Source of the DNA: Campylobacter ornithocola
Lineage (GTDB): Bacteria; Campylobacterota; Campylobacteria; Campylobacterales; Campylobacteraceae
DNA: 64,000 bases
Direction: 5' to 3'
Assembly: GCF_013201605.1 (NCBI RefSeq)
Contig: NZ_CP053848.1
Span: forward strand, 1,488,001-1,552,000
In this document: one piece after another, positions 1-9,427 of the stretch
Layout: every line of letters begins with the position of its first letter
How positions within the stretch are numbered: the stretch's first letter is position 1
The notes under the pieces: generated by a model
Seen by the model: the letters and a program-made list of their open reading frames with translations, nothing else
Told to the model about the DNA's origin: nothing
Database searches by the model: none
Made by a program: the position numbers and the translations under genes

Positions 1-375
1 ACTTGCGTTGGTTTCAAAATGCACTTTAAAATTATGTTCTAGAAGTAAACTAATAAAACACAAAAATTCTTTATTTTGATAATTTAACAAAGGTTCCCCG
101 CCAGTAATTACAACTATAGGCTTACACAAATTTACTAGCTTTAAAACCTCATCAAAAAGCTCTTTTGCATTATATGTTTTATAACAAGCTTTAAATTCTT
201 TAGTAAGAACAGCTCTAATAGTATCACAACCCAAAAGTATTTTAGAATCTTTTTCTTTTTTTACTCCAAAACCTATACAATTAAAATTACACCCAGCAAA
301 TCTGACAAATATAGCCAAATTTCCACTATATTTCCCCTCGCCTTGTAAGCTTAAAAAAGTTTCAACAATTTCCAT
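1..375 (-). CDS. queE: 7-carboxy-7-deazaguanine synthase QueE, C-terminus cut by window edge
   Basis: Radical-SAM enzyme of queuosine (7-deazaguanine) biosynthesis. The first 125 codons are present and the gene runs off the left edge. It opens with METVE-like '[18 protein letters not shown]', typical of QueE, followed by RFAGCNFNC and later [10 protein letters not shown], the SAM-binding GGEP motif. The cluster cysteines appear to be C30, C34 and C51, because the usual C-x3-C-x2-CDT is split by a long insertion before 'GCDT'. Its ATG shares one base with the moaA stop (TAATG), so the two are translationally coupled. The spacing of the cysteines is unusual against textbook QueE but may be a Campylobacter trait. 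Confidence 0.88.
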   Translation of the reverse strand, partial: MEIVETFLSLQGEGKYSGNLAIFVRFAGCNFNCIGFGVKKEKDSKILLGCDTIRAVLTKEFKACYKTYNAKELFDEVLKLVNLCKPIVVITGGEPLLNYQNKEFLCFISLLLEHNFKVHFETNAS

Positions 376-1343
376 TATCCACCTGTTTGATAAAAGGCTC
401 TTGTTGAACTTTGATTAGCTTCATTTTCAGTCCATCTGTTTTTTTCTGATTTATTTTTAATCACAGTTTTTAAAACCTCACAAGCACCTATTATGTCTTT
501 ATTGCGTATAGCTTTTTTAATACTTAAAGCCTCATCATAATATAAGCAAGGTATTAAAAGACCTTCTGCTGAGAGTCTTATACGATTACAACTATCACAA
601 AAATCATGACTATGCGGATCAATAATACCAAACTTATATCCATCTTCAAGTTCATAAATGGTCGCGGGTGCATTTGGTGTTTTTTGTCCTTGTCTAAAAG
701 AATATTTTTGAGCAATAATATTTAAAATATCTGCTGATTTTAAACCTTTTAAGTCCCCATAAGCATGATAATTTTCCATAAATTCTATAAAACGAATTTG
801 GCTTTTACGCTCTTTGGCAAATTCCAAAAGATTGATAAATTCATTATCATTAATCCCTTTAAGTGCTACGGTATTGAATTTGATATTAAAACCCAATTCT
901 AAAGCCTCATTAATACCATTTAACACATCTTTAAGTATATTTTTTTGAGCTAACTTAAAAGCAACTTCTTCTTTTAGTGTATCTAACGAAATATTAATTC
1001 TTTTTAAGCCAGCTTGCCTTAAATCCTTTGCTTGTTGTTTTAATAAAGAAGCATTTGTGGTAAGTGCTAAATCCAGATCTTGCTTATACTCACTAATCAT
1101 AGCAATAAATTTATGCAAATCTTTTCTTACTAAAGGCTCACCGCCTGTAATACGAATTTTTTTAACCCCTTCATCAATGCAAACTTTAACAAACATAAAA
1201 AGCTCTTCAAATGATAAAAGATTTTCCTTAGCACTCCATTCAAATGGAGTTTTTGGCATACAATAAAGGCAACGAAAATTACATCTTTGTGTTACTGAAA
1301 TTCTTAAATAATCAATCACTCTTCCATAACTATCCACCAACAT
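375..1343 (-). CDS. moaA: GTP 3',8-cyclase MoaA
   Basis: First step of molybdenum cofactor synthesis: a radical-SAM enzyme that rearranges GTP to 3',8-cyclo-H2GTP, which MoaC then converts. The N-terminal cluster ligands C21-x3-C25-x2-C28 and the SAM motif TGGEP (residues 66-70) are present. The second cluster near the C-terminus is formed by C249, C252 and C266 (in CDSCNRIR...LIPC). The protein ends in the conserved Gly-Gly tail. 322 residues is the normal family length. The start has AAGG upstream. It lies between queE and two small hypothetical genes in one minus-strand run. Confidence 0.96.
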   Translation of the reverse strand: MLVDSYGRVIDYLRISVTQRCNFRCLYCMPKTPFEWSAKENLLSFEELFMFVKVCIDEGVKKIRITGGEPLVRKDLHKFIAMISEYKQDLDLALTTNASLLKQQAKDLRQAGLKRINISLDTLKEEVAFKLAQKNILKDVLNGINEALELGFNIKFNTVALKGINDNEFINLLEFAKERKSQIRFIEFMENYHAYGDLKGLKSADILNIIAQKYSFRQGQKTPNAPATIYELEDGYKFGIIDPHSHDFCDSCNRIRLSAEGLLIPCLYYDEALSIKKAIRNKDIIGACEVLKTVIKNKSEKNRWTENEANQSSTRAFYQTGG

Positions 1344-1352
1344 AAAGGGCCT

Positions 1353-1874
1353 TTATAATAATTTATTGAATTTCAAAATAAGCTCAACCCTACCCATACC
1401 TATACGCAAATCTTTAGCAATTTGCTCTATAGATTTTTTCTGATTAAAAAGCTCTATAACTTTTTGCTCTTCATTATCATAGCTTGGGCTTAGCTTTGTA
1501 ATACTTTGAGTTTTTTGCTCTAAATTTAACAAACGATTTTTTTGCTCACTTTGAAACTCTTCAATCACCTCTTCTACTTCTTTTAAAGCACTTAAAACAG
1601 GAATGATATTTTGATTGATTTTTTGTTCTAATATTTGCAAAAGCTCTTCTTTTAATTCTTCTTTTATAACTTCAATATCCATTTCTTCTTTTTCTTGCTC
1701 TTGTTCATCTAGACTTTCTTTCTTTAAATAATGATATTGCTTGTTTAAATCTTCAATCATCTTGCCAAGTTCATTAATCTTAGCAATACTTTCTTTTTCT
1801 TTAATCATCATATAAGCAAACATAGCAAAAATTAATAAAGCCACCACAAGCCACAATAATAAATCACTACCCAT
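1353..1874 (-). CDS. Membrane-anchored coiled-coil protein, function unknown
   Basis: No family function recognised. Residues 4-23 form one hydrophobic segment (LLLWLVVALLIFAMFAYMMI), so the protein is probably a type II inner-membrane protein. A long charged Glu/Lys/Gln-rich stretch (about residues 25-125) should be coiled coil. The last ~35 residues (KSIEQIAKDLRIGMGRVELI) look like a helix-turn-helix, which is odd behind a membrane anchor. It overlaps the end of the next upstream gene by 8 bases and sits 9 bases before moaA, so it is in the same operon. In C. jejuni, as I recall, this slot also holds a hypothetical. Confidence 0.8.
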   Translation of the reverse strand: MGSDLLLWLVVALLIFAMFAYMMIKEKESIAKINELGKMIEDLNKQYHYLKKESLDEQEQEKEEMDIEVIKEELKEELLQILEQKINQNIIPVLSALKEVEEVIEEFQSEQKNRLLNLEQKTQSITKLSPSYDNEEQKVIELFNQKKSIEQIAKDLRIGMGRVELILKFNKLL

Positions 1875-2370
1875 TCTCTTGCTCCTTTAAAATCTTAATC
1901 ATTGCTCTTTGCATATTTGCTACAAAATTATCATAAACAAGCTCATCTTCAGCTTTTATCTGCATAATTTTTGCCTCATTTTCGCTTAAAGCTTTAAAAA
2001 AAATACTAATTTTTTGGCCATTTATCTCAAATCTTGCGTAATATTCCATATCTTGAGTTAAACATTTGTCTTTAAATTGAATATGTGCAAAATTTACACC
2101 TATCACGAAGGCTTTGTATTTTAAATCTGTAAATAATTTTGTTTTATTAATATCATTTTTTATCAAATACAATTCTTGTTTTATGTCCATAAGCAAATCA
2201 AAAATAATTTGTTCACCTTCACTAAATTCCACTCTTGATGCAAGTTTTTTCCACTTGCTTAAATTAACATAATTATTACTTGAAAGATATTCTTGTAAAA
2301 ACTCTTCATATCTCTCCTTGCTCTCTTCAAACTCAAGCTCCAGTGAGCTTTTAAAAAATTTTATCTCCAT
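1867..2370 (-). CDS. Conserved hypothetical protein
   Basis: A 167-residue soluble protein with no signal peptide or membrane segment. The N-terminal half is acidic and helical (ESKERYEEFLQEYLSS); the C-terminal half alternates strands and helices (FKDKCLTQDMEYYARFEI, ISIFFKALSENEAKIM). I recognise no catalytic motif. Its start overlaps the end of the UbiA-family gene by 10 bases and its end overlaps the next gene by 8, indicating tight co-translation. Between ubiA and moaA it keeps the gene order I remember from C. jejuni. A PilZ-like fold is possible from the strand pattern, but there is no RxxxR motif to support it. Confidence 0.78.
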   Translation of the reverse strand: MEIKFFKSSLELEFEESKERYEEFLQEYLSSNNYVNLSKWKKLASRVEFSEGEQIIFDLLMDIKQELYLIKNDINKTKLFTDLKYKAFVIGVNFAHIQFKDKCLTQDMEYYARFEINGQKISIFFKALSENEAKIMQIKAEDELVYDNFVANMQRAMIKILKEQENG

Positions 2371-3236
2371 AAAAGATCAACCCAAATAAATATAAAAAAT
2401 ACTATACTTAAATACCCATTTAAAGTAAAAAATGCTTTATCAATTTTTGCAAAATTCTTTCTGACAATACGGTGCTCAAAAAATAAAATAGCAGCACTAA
2501 TTATTACTCCTAAAAAGGCAATGTTTCCCGTTGGAGCCACCCAGACAAATAAAAGCCAAAAAAGTACTGCTAAAATATGGCAAAATGCTGAGATAAATAG
2601 GGTTGCTTCAAGCCCAAATTTAGCAGGTATAGAGTGCAAGCCTGTTTTTTTATCATACTCCATATCTTGTAAAGCATAAAGCAAATCAAAACCAGCTGTC
2701 CAAAAAGTAACACCCAAACACAAAATCACGCTATAAATTTCAATACTTCCCAAAACTACAATACTGCCCGCAATAGGAGCAAGTCCTAAGCAAAATCCTA
2801 ATACTAAATGTGCTAAGGATGAAAATCTTTTAAAAGCTGAATAAATAGCTAAAATAAACAATACCGGCAAAGAAAGAGCAAAGGCTAATTTATTAATAAA
2901 ATAACTTGCTAAAACAAAAACAATGGCATTTATTATAATAAAAAGTAAAATACTGACCTTTCCTATACGTCCATCAATATTAGGCCTATTTGCACATCTT
3001 GGGTTATTTTTGTCAATATCCTCATCCATTAAACGATTAATAGCCATTGCAAAATTTCTTGCACTTACTGCACAAATAACACCCAAAAACAAAGCCTTAA
3101 AGCCAAACCATGTACTATCGTTTAAAATAACAGAAGCTACAATCATCGAAGTAAATAAAAATGGTAAGGCAAAAATAGAATGTTTAAAAACAATTAAATC
3201 TAAAATATCTTTCAATTTTTCTTTTAATATAGGCAT
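2361..3236 (-). CDS. ubiA: UbiA-family aromatic prenyltransferase (MqnP-like)
   Basis: Integral membrane enzyme that attaches a polyprenyl chain to an aromatic acid. Campylobacter makes menaquinone by the futalosine route and has no ubiquinone, so the likely role is the MqnP step rather than 4-hydroxybenzoate prenylation; that is inferred from the pathway. Both Asp-rich motifs are visible: NRLMDEDID (67-75) and the second loop DMEYDKKTG (191-199), which bind Mg-pyrophosphate. About eight hydrophobic helices cover the rest. 291 residues is the normal length. It is transcribed divergently from miaA across 69 bases. Confidence 0.9.
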   Translation of the reverse strand: MPILKEKLKDILDLIVFKHSIFALPFLFTSMIVASVILNDSTWFGFKALFLGVICAVSARNFAMAINRLMDEDIDKNNPRCANRPNIDGRIGKVSILLFIIINAIVFVLASYFINKLAFALSLPVLFILAIYSAFKRFSSLAHLVLGFCLGLAPIAGSIVVLGSIEIYSVILCLGVTFWTAGFDLLYALQDMEYDKKTGLHSIPAKFGLEATLFISAFCHILAVLFWLLFVWVAPTGNIAFLGVIISAAILFFEHRIVRKNFAKIDKAFFTLNGYLSIVFFIFIWVDLLWR

Positions 3237-3262
3237 TTTTTCTCTTTATAATATATTTTTGT

Positions 3263-3268
3263 TATGAT
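3263..3268 (+). promoter_or_regulatory. Likely -10 box of miaA
   Basis: TATGAT preceded by TG in the 69-base divergent gap between ubiA and miaA, 38 bases before the miaA ATG. Campylobacter sigma-70 promoters usually rely on an extended -10 with little -35, which fits. The opposite strand has TATTAT-like boxes for ubiA within the same gap. Confidence 0.4.
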
Positions 3269-3305
3269 TTTACTAAAATAATTTTAAATTTAGGATATTT
3301 TTACG

Positions 3306-4181
3306 ATGTTTTTTGAATTTGCACTCATTGGAACTACCGCAAGTGGCAAAACAGAACTTGCAAACAAACTAGCTTATGAATTTAACGCAAGTATTTTAAG
3401 CCTTGATAGTCTTTGTGTGTATAAACAAATTAATGTTGCTTCAGCAAAAACAGAACAAAAAACCCTAGATGAGCTTGATTATTTTGGTGTAAATTTATTA
3501 AATGTCGATGAACACTTTAATATTGCTTTATTTTTTGAAGAGTACAAAAAAGCAAAAGCCTTTGCAAAAAAAAACAACCAAATACTTATTATCACAGGTG
3601 GCACTAGTTTTTATCTAAAAGCTTTAATGGATGGTTTGAGTGAAAATTTTAAAGAAAGCCAAAGCATACTAAGTAATGATGAAATTTATCATTTAATGAC
3701 AAAAATTGATCCGCAAGCTAAAATAGAAAAAAATGATAGCTATCGTTTAAAAAAATGGCTTGGAATTTATGAGCAAACTAATAAAATTCCAAGTGAAATT
3801 TTAAAAGAAACTAGACAAGAAGCTTTAATCAAAAAACTTGATATTTTTGAAATTTCTTGGCAAAAAGAACTTTTAGAAAAACGCATTATTAAACGCACTA
3901 AAAATATGCTTGATGAAGGTTTAATAGATGAGGCTAAAATGCTATTTAATAATTATGATCATACTTTAAAAGCATTAAATTCCATAGGTTTAAAAGAATG
4001 CAAATATTTTTTAGACCAAAAAATAAATCAAAAAGAACTTGAAGAGCTTATCATCATCCACACAAGACAACTTGCTAAAAGACAAAGAACTTTCAATAAA
4101 AAATTCGATAAAGAAATTTTAGATTTTGAAAATGCTTATGAAAATTTAAAAACTTATATTTTAAAAAAATATCAAGGTTGA
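3306..4181 (+). CDS. miaA: tRNA dimethylallyltransferase MiaA
   Basis: Adds the dimethylallyl group to A37 of tRNAs that read UNN codons. The P-loop GTTASGKT (residues 9-16) is at the N-terminus, followed by the DSLCVYK segment that stands in for the conserved DSxQxY and by [11 protein letters not shown]. The C-terminal ITRQLAKRQ-like segment ([16 protein letters not shown]) matches the family's tRNA-binding end. 291 residues is normal. The gene is the only plus-strand one in this part, and its last 10 bases overlap the convergent pflA, so there is no room for separate terminators. Confidence 0.95.
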   Translation: MFFEFALIGTTASGKTELANKLAYEFNASILSLDSLCVYKQINVASAKTEQKTLDELDYFGVNLLNVDEHFNIALFFEEYKKAKAFAKKNNQILIITGGTSFYLKALMDGLSENFKESQSILSNDEIYHLMTKIDPQAKIEKNDSYRLKKWLGIYEQTNKIPSEILKETRQEALIKKLDIFEISWQKELLEKRIIKRTKNMLDEGLIDEAKMLFNNYDHTLKALNSIGLKECKYFLDQKINQKELEELIIIHTRQLAKRQRTFNKKFDKEILDFENAYENLKTYILKKYQG

Positions 4182-6535
4182 GTGTTTAAAACACTTAATT
4201 TATCTTTACATAAATTTTGCCAATTGCTTGTTGTGTTAATATCTATACAATCTTGTAAACTTTGCTTTTGATTTGGTATATCTTTTAAATCTTCATATAC
4301 ATTACTTTGCACATAAAAAGCTCTTGCACGCTCATCATCTTTTAAAGGATTGGCAAGCAAGTCTTTAAATAAGGTTAAAGCCTTTTGAGGCTGATTACTT
4401 TGTCTTAAAGCTTTTATATAGATAAATTCTAAATCAGGACTAAAAAGATTAACTCCTTTTAAATTTTGATAATCAATCGCCTTTGGAGCATAAGTTAAAA
4501 TACTTGTTAAGAAATTATTTTTTTCGCAATAGAGTAAAAACTCATAATATAACTCAACCATACGATAATTCATAGGAAATTGTTCTAATTTTTGCAAAGT
4601 TCTTATCATAGCATTATAATCTTGTAATTTAAGCTCAGCAAAGAATTTAATATAATTTGCTTCAAATTTTTCATTATCACTAATAATAGTTCTTGTGTTT
4701 AAAATATCATTAATTGTTTTTACAACAAAGTTATAACGCTTATCTTTAAGTGCTAAATCTGCATTTTGAAGCTTATAAAAAATCACATCATCGTCTTCAT
4801 TTTCTACTATATATTTTTTAGCTTCTTCTATACGCGTTGTACGTTTAAAGCACTCAAGCATTTGTTTTTTATTTTGTATTTTACTCCCTACATTATAAGC
4901 TTTAAAATCATCATATATTTTAACAGCGGCTAAACATTCATCATTTTTTAATTTTTGCTCTAAAACCAAAATAGCAGATTGTTCTAAAAGATCCTTAACT
5001 TCTTTATTAGAATATTTTTCTATATCTTTTTGATAATTTATAACTTGTTCATAGTTTTTTTCTTGAAAATATAATTTTACATTATCAAACAATGCTTTAC
5101 TAGAAGTTTCTCCAGCATATTTTTTCATAATTTCTTCATATCTTTGATGTAAAAAACTTGCATTAGCATCTTTTAAATATAAAAAGTTTTTATCTTGTGC
5201 TTCTTTGATTAAACTCACATATTCGCCCAAAGGAAAATCCTCTGCGTAAAGATCTAAATATTTTTGAGCTTTAGTGTATTCATTTGCATTTAATAAGGCT
5301 AAAGCAAGATCTTTTAATACTCTCTCATACTCTTTATCTACCTTAGTTAAATGAGCAAAAATATACTCATAAATTTTAGAACTCAAATCATAAACCTTGT
5401 TATTACTAAAAGCTTTAGCCAAAGATAAAGAATTTTCTAAATCATTCATGAAAAATTCAGGATTTGATTCTAAAATCTTACTAGCTAATTCTTTAGCTTC
5501 TTTTATATTTTGAGTTTCTAAATAATTTTTTGACAAAAACAAAGCGGCTCTACTAGCTAAATCTGCATTTGGAGTAGAGTAATATACATCTTGATAAATA
5601 TTATTAGCTGTATTTTTTTTACCCAAATTGTACAAATAATCTGCATAATCAAGCAAAGCCATTATGGTGTATTTATCACCTTTGTGCTCAGTATTTAAAG
5701 TGTCTACAATATATTCAACATTAGACCTTTGAGATAAACCCATATAAACTCTCATCATAATATACATTACTTCTGTATAGTCTTTATCGTTAATATAAGT
5801 TCTTACCCATCTTTTAGCATCATCTAACATTTGCTCCAATACTTGCTGATCTTTATCAAGCTCGTAAGTGTAAAGTTTATTTTGTGCTCTTAATTTATAA
5901 AGTTCAAATTCATTCATAAAAACACTACCTTGATAGCGTTTAATGGCATTAGTTGCATCCCTTAATACTTGATCATATTTTTTTGCCTCATATTCTTGCT
6001 TAATGTTAAAATATGTATTAAAATCTACACTTTTAGATGTTTCCATAGGATTAGAATTCAAATCTAAAGCACCGATATAAGGCATTAATGCATCTTCAAA
6101 ATAAATATTAAAATCAAGACCATCACTTGGTTTATAATATCTCAAATCTTCTGTAAAAATAAAAACAAAATGTTTAGAAGTATCGCTATTTTGGGTATGG
6201 ATTTCTTTGGTGTTAAAAATATTCTGAGAATAATTAAACATTTTCGCTAAAATTTTAGGATATATTTTTATCGTTAAAAATGTTTGCTGTTTTTCAAAAC
6301 GAATTGCAAAAGTATCGAATTCTTTATCTTCAAACTGCATACTACTAACACCTAAAACATTACATTCAAAATGAGTTTTTTCAAATTCAAAAATACTTTT
6401 ACAAGTGAAATCTTTATTATCTTTTAGATGTAAAAGCGTAAAAGGGCGCTTGTGTTCTTCCCCTTTATTAACAATTATTTCAAAAGAAAATGTATATGTT
6501 ATGCTTAATAAAAATAAAAATAAAATCCTTATCAT
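4172..6535 (-). CDS. pflA: Paralysed-flagellum protein PflA
   Basis: Periplasmic TPR-rich protein that, in C. jejuni, forms part of the stator-scaffold (medial disk) around the flagellar motor; mutants have flagella that do not turn. Residues 1-17 are a signal peptide ([17 protein letters not shown]). A beta-rich N-terminal part of about 150 residues follows, then helical repeats to the end (for example [33 protein letters not shown]). 787 residues matches PflA. It lies 24 bases behind nuoN, the position I recall for C. jejuni pflA. Identification rests on length, signal peptide, repeats and position together. Confidence 0.88.
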   Translation of the reverse strand: MIRILFLFLLSITYTFSFEIIVNKGEEHKRPFTLLHLKDNKDFTCKSIFEFEKTHFECNVLGVSSMQFEDKEFDTFAIRFEKQQTFLTIKIYPKILAKMFNYSQNIFNTKEIHTQNSDTSKHFVFIFTEDLRYYKPSDGLDFNIYFEDALMPYIGALDLNSNPMETSKSVDFNTYFNIKQEYEAKKYDQVLRDATNAIKRYQGSVFMNEFELYKLRAQNKLYTYELDKDQQVLEQMLDDAKRWVRTYINDKDYTEVMYIMMRVYMGLSQRSNVEYIVDTLNTEHKGDKYTIMALLDYADYLYNLGKKNTANNIYQDVYYSTPNADLASRAALFLSKNYLETQNIKEAKELASKILESNPEFFMNDLENSLSLAKAFSNNKVYDLSSKIYEYIFAHLTKVDKEYERVLKDLALALLNANEYTKAQKYLDLYAEDFPLGEYVSLIKEAQDKNFLYLKDANASFLHQRYEEIMKKYAGETSSKALFDNVKLYFQEKNYEQVINYQKDIEKYSNKEVKDLLEQSAILVLEQKLKNDECLAAVKIYDDFKAYNVGSKIQNKKQMLECFKRTTRIEEAKKYIVENEDDDVIFYKLQNADLALKDKRYNFVVKTINDILNTRTIISDNEKFEANYIKFFAELKLQDYNAMIRTLQKLEQFPMNYRMVELYYEFLLYCEKNNFLTSILTYAPKAIDYQNLKGVNLFSPDLEFIYIKALRQSNQPQKALTLFKDLLANPLKDDERARAFYVQSNVYEDLKDIPNQKQSLQDCIDINTTSNWQNLCKDKLSVLNTQP

Positions 6536-6559
6536 AAGCGTGATTATAGCAATATTATT

Positions 6560-7957
6560 TTACAAAAGCAAAAATACACAAGAAAGACTTCCGACTAAAC
6601 ACAAGCATAAAATAATCTTTTGTTTTACATCTAAGTTAACACTTTCTATTATTTGAGCTTTTTTGAAAAAGATATAAATTAAAATTTTCAAATAAGCATA
6701 AAGCATAATCATAGAACTTAAAGCTACAGCAAAAACAAGCACATAATAGCCTGAGTTCAAAATAGAAGCTAAAATTAAAATTTTACCCCAAAAAATTCCA
6801 AAAGGCGGAATACCTGCTATACATAAAATAAATATAGCAATCATTATAGATAACACAGGTCTTTGGTCAAACAAACCTGAAAAACTTTCAAATGAACTTT
6901 TTTGAAATAAACTTAATATCAAGAAAATTCCATAGTTTGCAAAAGCAAAAGATATCCAATACATAAATAAAGCAAAAATTGAAAGCAGATAAGAAGTGCC
7001 ATCACCTTGAGAACTTACACTCATACTAGAAACAATCACCGCTAATATAAAAGAAGAGTGAGTAATAGAACTATATGCAAGCATTTTTTTCACATCTTTT
7101 TGAATTAAAGCCACTATGCTTACAGCGAGCATAGAAAAAATCGCTAACAATGCTACAATATATTCAAATTTTACTCCACCACCTAAAGCAGAAAAAATTC
7201 TTAAAACTACTATTATCATAGCTATTTTTGGTACTATAGAAATAAATGCTATAAAATTCGTATGTACCCCATAATATACATCTTTTAACCAAAAGTGAAA
7301 AGGGGCAATAGAAAGCTTTATCCCAACAATAACCAAAAACATCACCCCAGCACAAAGCAAGATAGGGTCTGAGATATGTTCAGAATGCAATAAATTGTCC
7401 AAATCTAAAGATTTGGTTTTTAAATATACGAAAGCACACGCAAAAACAAAAAATCCAGCTCCAATTGCCGCTAGAGTAAAATACTTTATACTAGAACTAA
7501 TAGCATTGTGAGTTCCTCTTAAAGCAATAAGCGTATAAAGAGCCAAAGAAGAACCCTCTAGTGCCAAGAAAATTATGATTAGATTGGTGCTAGATACCAT
7601 TAAAATTAAAGAAGCTATCATAAATAAAAACAAAGAAAAAAATTCTGCCTTTTGCTCATCTTTGTCCATTAACAAATAAAACATAGAAAAAACCAAAATG
7701 ACTATTTGAGCAAAAATCGCATAATTATCACTTACAAACAAACCAAAAAAAGCATGAGAATCATTTAAAACAAAGCCATTATAAAGCAATAAAAAACACA
7801 AAGTGCTGAGCAAAGCTATAACACTTACTCCTATATAAAAATTTCTAGAAAGCTTTTTAAAAGCATCCAATAATAACAATACAATAGCCCAAAAAAGCAA
7901 TGACAACACAGGAAATAATAATATAAAATTTAATTTTTCTAAACTAAAACCACTCAT
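6560..7957 (-). CDS. nuoN: Complex I membrane subunit NuoN
   Basis: Antiporter-like proton-pumping subunit of NADH dehydrogenase-type complex I, last of the nuo genes. About 13-14 hydrophobic segments span its 465 residues. The Mrp-type core is visible in FKLSIAPFHFW-like 'GIKLSIAPFHFWLKDVYYG' with the conserved Lys, and in KDVKKMLAYSSITHS. The nuoM stop and the nuoN ATG share a base. pflA follows 24 bases later on the same strand. Confidence 0.95.
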   Translation of the reverse strand: MSGFSLEKLNFILLFPVLSLLFWAIVLLLLDAFKKLSRNFYIGVSVIALLSTLCFLLLYNGFVLNDSHAFFGLFVSDNYAIFAQIVILVFSMFYLLMDKDEQKAEFFSLFLFMIASLILMVSSTNLIIIFLALEGSSLALYTLIALRGTHNAISSSIKYFTLAAIGAGFFVFACAFVYLKTKSLDLDNLLHSEHISDPILLCAGVMFLVIVGIKLSIAPFHFWLKDVYYGVHTNFIAFISIVPKIAMIIVVLRIFSALGGGVKFEYIVALLAIFSMLAVSIVALIQKDVKKMLAYSSITHSSFILAVIVSSMSVSSQGDGTSYLLSIFALFMYWISFAFANYGIFLILSLFQKSSFESFSGLFDQRPVLSIMIAIFILCIAGIPPFGIFWGKILILASILNSGYYVLVFAVALSSMIMLYAYLKILIYIFFKKAQIIESVNLDVKQKIILCLCLVGSLSCVFLLL

Positions 7958-9426
7958 TAAAAACCTCTTATATCATCTATGATTTTTTGATTTTCTATTG
8001 CAATATTTCTTGTTTGCATAACCTCAAGAATACTATTTACATTAGAAGCAATTTGATCAAGCATAGCACTTGGAGCTATTCCTAAATAAATTACCAATGC
8101 ACTCAAAATGCTCAAAACAAAAATTTCACCCTTTTTTAACACTAGTTTTTCTATCTTTTTTTCACAAGTAGTAAAAAACATATTTCTATAAATATTTAGC
8201 ATATAAATAGCCCCTAAAATAATCACACCACCTGCAAATAAAGCATACCACAAATTTACACTTGCCACACCTTGTAAAATCAAGAACTCACCCACAAAAG
8301 AAATAGTTAGAGGTAGCGAAATAGATGAAAATAGCAATATAGCAAAGAAAAAGCTAAATAAAGGAGCATTTTTAGCTAAATTTTTATAACAATCCAAGTC
8401 AAAGGTATGATATCTTTTATAAAGCATATAAGCAGTTAAAAATAAACCACCTGTTACTATACCATGTGCAAACATATAAAATACAGAACCACTAACTCCA
8501 TTATATGTAAAAGTAATGATACCTAAAATCACCACACCCAAATGCGAAATAGAGCTATAAGCAATCAATTCTTTTAAGTCTTTAGTTTTAAAAGCAATCA
8601 AAGCCGCATATAAAATCCCAGCTATACACAAAATAGCAAGTAAAGAATGATAATGACTTAAAGTATCAGATGTTAAAGGCAAGATAAATCTTAAAAATCC
8701 AAAAGGTGCCATTTTAAAACTTACAAGCATGACAGATACTAAAGTCGGGCTTTTTGCATAAACTTTTGGAGCCCAAGTATGAAAAGGAAATAAAGGACTT
8801 TTAATCGCAAAGGCGATGAAAAATCCTATAAAAATTAAATTTTGTATGTTTTCAGGTATAAAAAATTCATTCTTATACCAAGCAAGCAAATCAAAACTCC
8901 AGTATCCAAAGCTTTGATAATACAAAAACCCTACATAAATAATTGCTAAAAGCATAAGCATAGAACCACAAAATGCATAAATGAAAAATTTAATCCCTGC
9001 TTTATAGTTATTTGAATACCTACCGATTAAATAAATAAGCGGTACAAGAGAAAATTCCCAAAATACATAAAACAACAAAGCATCTAACGAAGCAAAAAGT
9101 CCTATAATACAAAATTGCAGTAAAAATATACTCACTACAACACTTTTATCTTGTATATCCAAACACACAAAAGATAAAAAAATCATAATAGAACAAAGCA
9201 ACATTAAATAAAGTGCTATAGCATCTACACCTATATGGAAATTAACTATTAAAGAATTTAAACTAAACTCATAGGCTATACCACCATGATAGTTAAGTAG
9301 CAAAAAAACATTTAAAACCAAAATTAAAAAGCTAACTAAAACAGCAAAAGCCTTAGAATCTTCTTTTTGTAAAAATAAAGCTATAAAAGCTGCAAAAAAT
9401 GGAAATAATATCAATAAATTAAGCAT
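7957..9426 (-). CDS. nuoM: Complex I membrane subunit NuoM
   Basis: Second antiporter-like proton channel of complex I. It has the ND4 hallmarks: YVFWEFSLVPLIYLIGRY with the transmembrane Glu, IKSPLFPFHTWAPKVYAKSP with the channel Lys, and KDLKELIAYSSISHLG. 489 residues with about 14 hydrophobic helices is normal. It sits one base after nuoL and overlaps nuoN by one base. Confidence 0.96.
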   Translation of the reverse strand: MLNLLILFPFFAAFIALFLQKEDSKAFAVLVSFLILVLNVFLLLNYHGGIAYEFSLNSLIVNFHIGVDAIALYLMLLCSIMIFLSFVCLDIQDKSVVVSIFLLQFCIIGLFASLDALLFYVFWEFSLVPLIYLIGRYSNNYKAGIKFFIYAFCGSMLMLLAIIYVGFLYYQSFGYWSFDLLAWYKNEFFIPENIQNLIFIGFFIAFAIKSPLFPFHTWAPKVYAKSPTLVSVMLVSFKMAPFGFLRFILPLTSDTLSHYHSLLAILCIAGILYAALIAFKTKDLKELIAYSSISHLGVVILGIITFTYNGVSGSVFYMFAHGIVTGGLFLTAYMLYKRYHTFDLDCYKNLAKNAPLFSFFFAILLFSSISLPLTISFVGEFLILQGVASVNLWYALFAGGVIILGAIYMLNIYRNMFFTTCEKKIEKLVLKKGEIFVLSILSALVIYLGIAPSAMLDQIASNVNSILEVMQTRNIAIENQKIIDDIRGF

Positions 9427-9427
9427 T

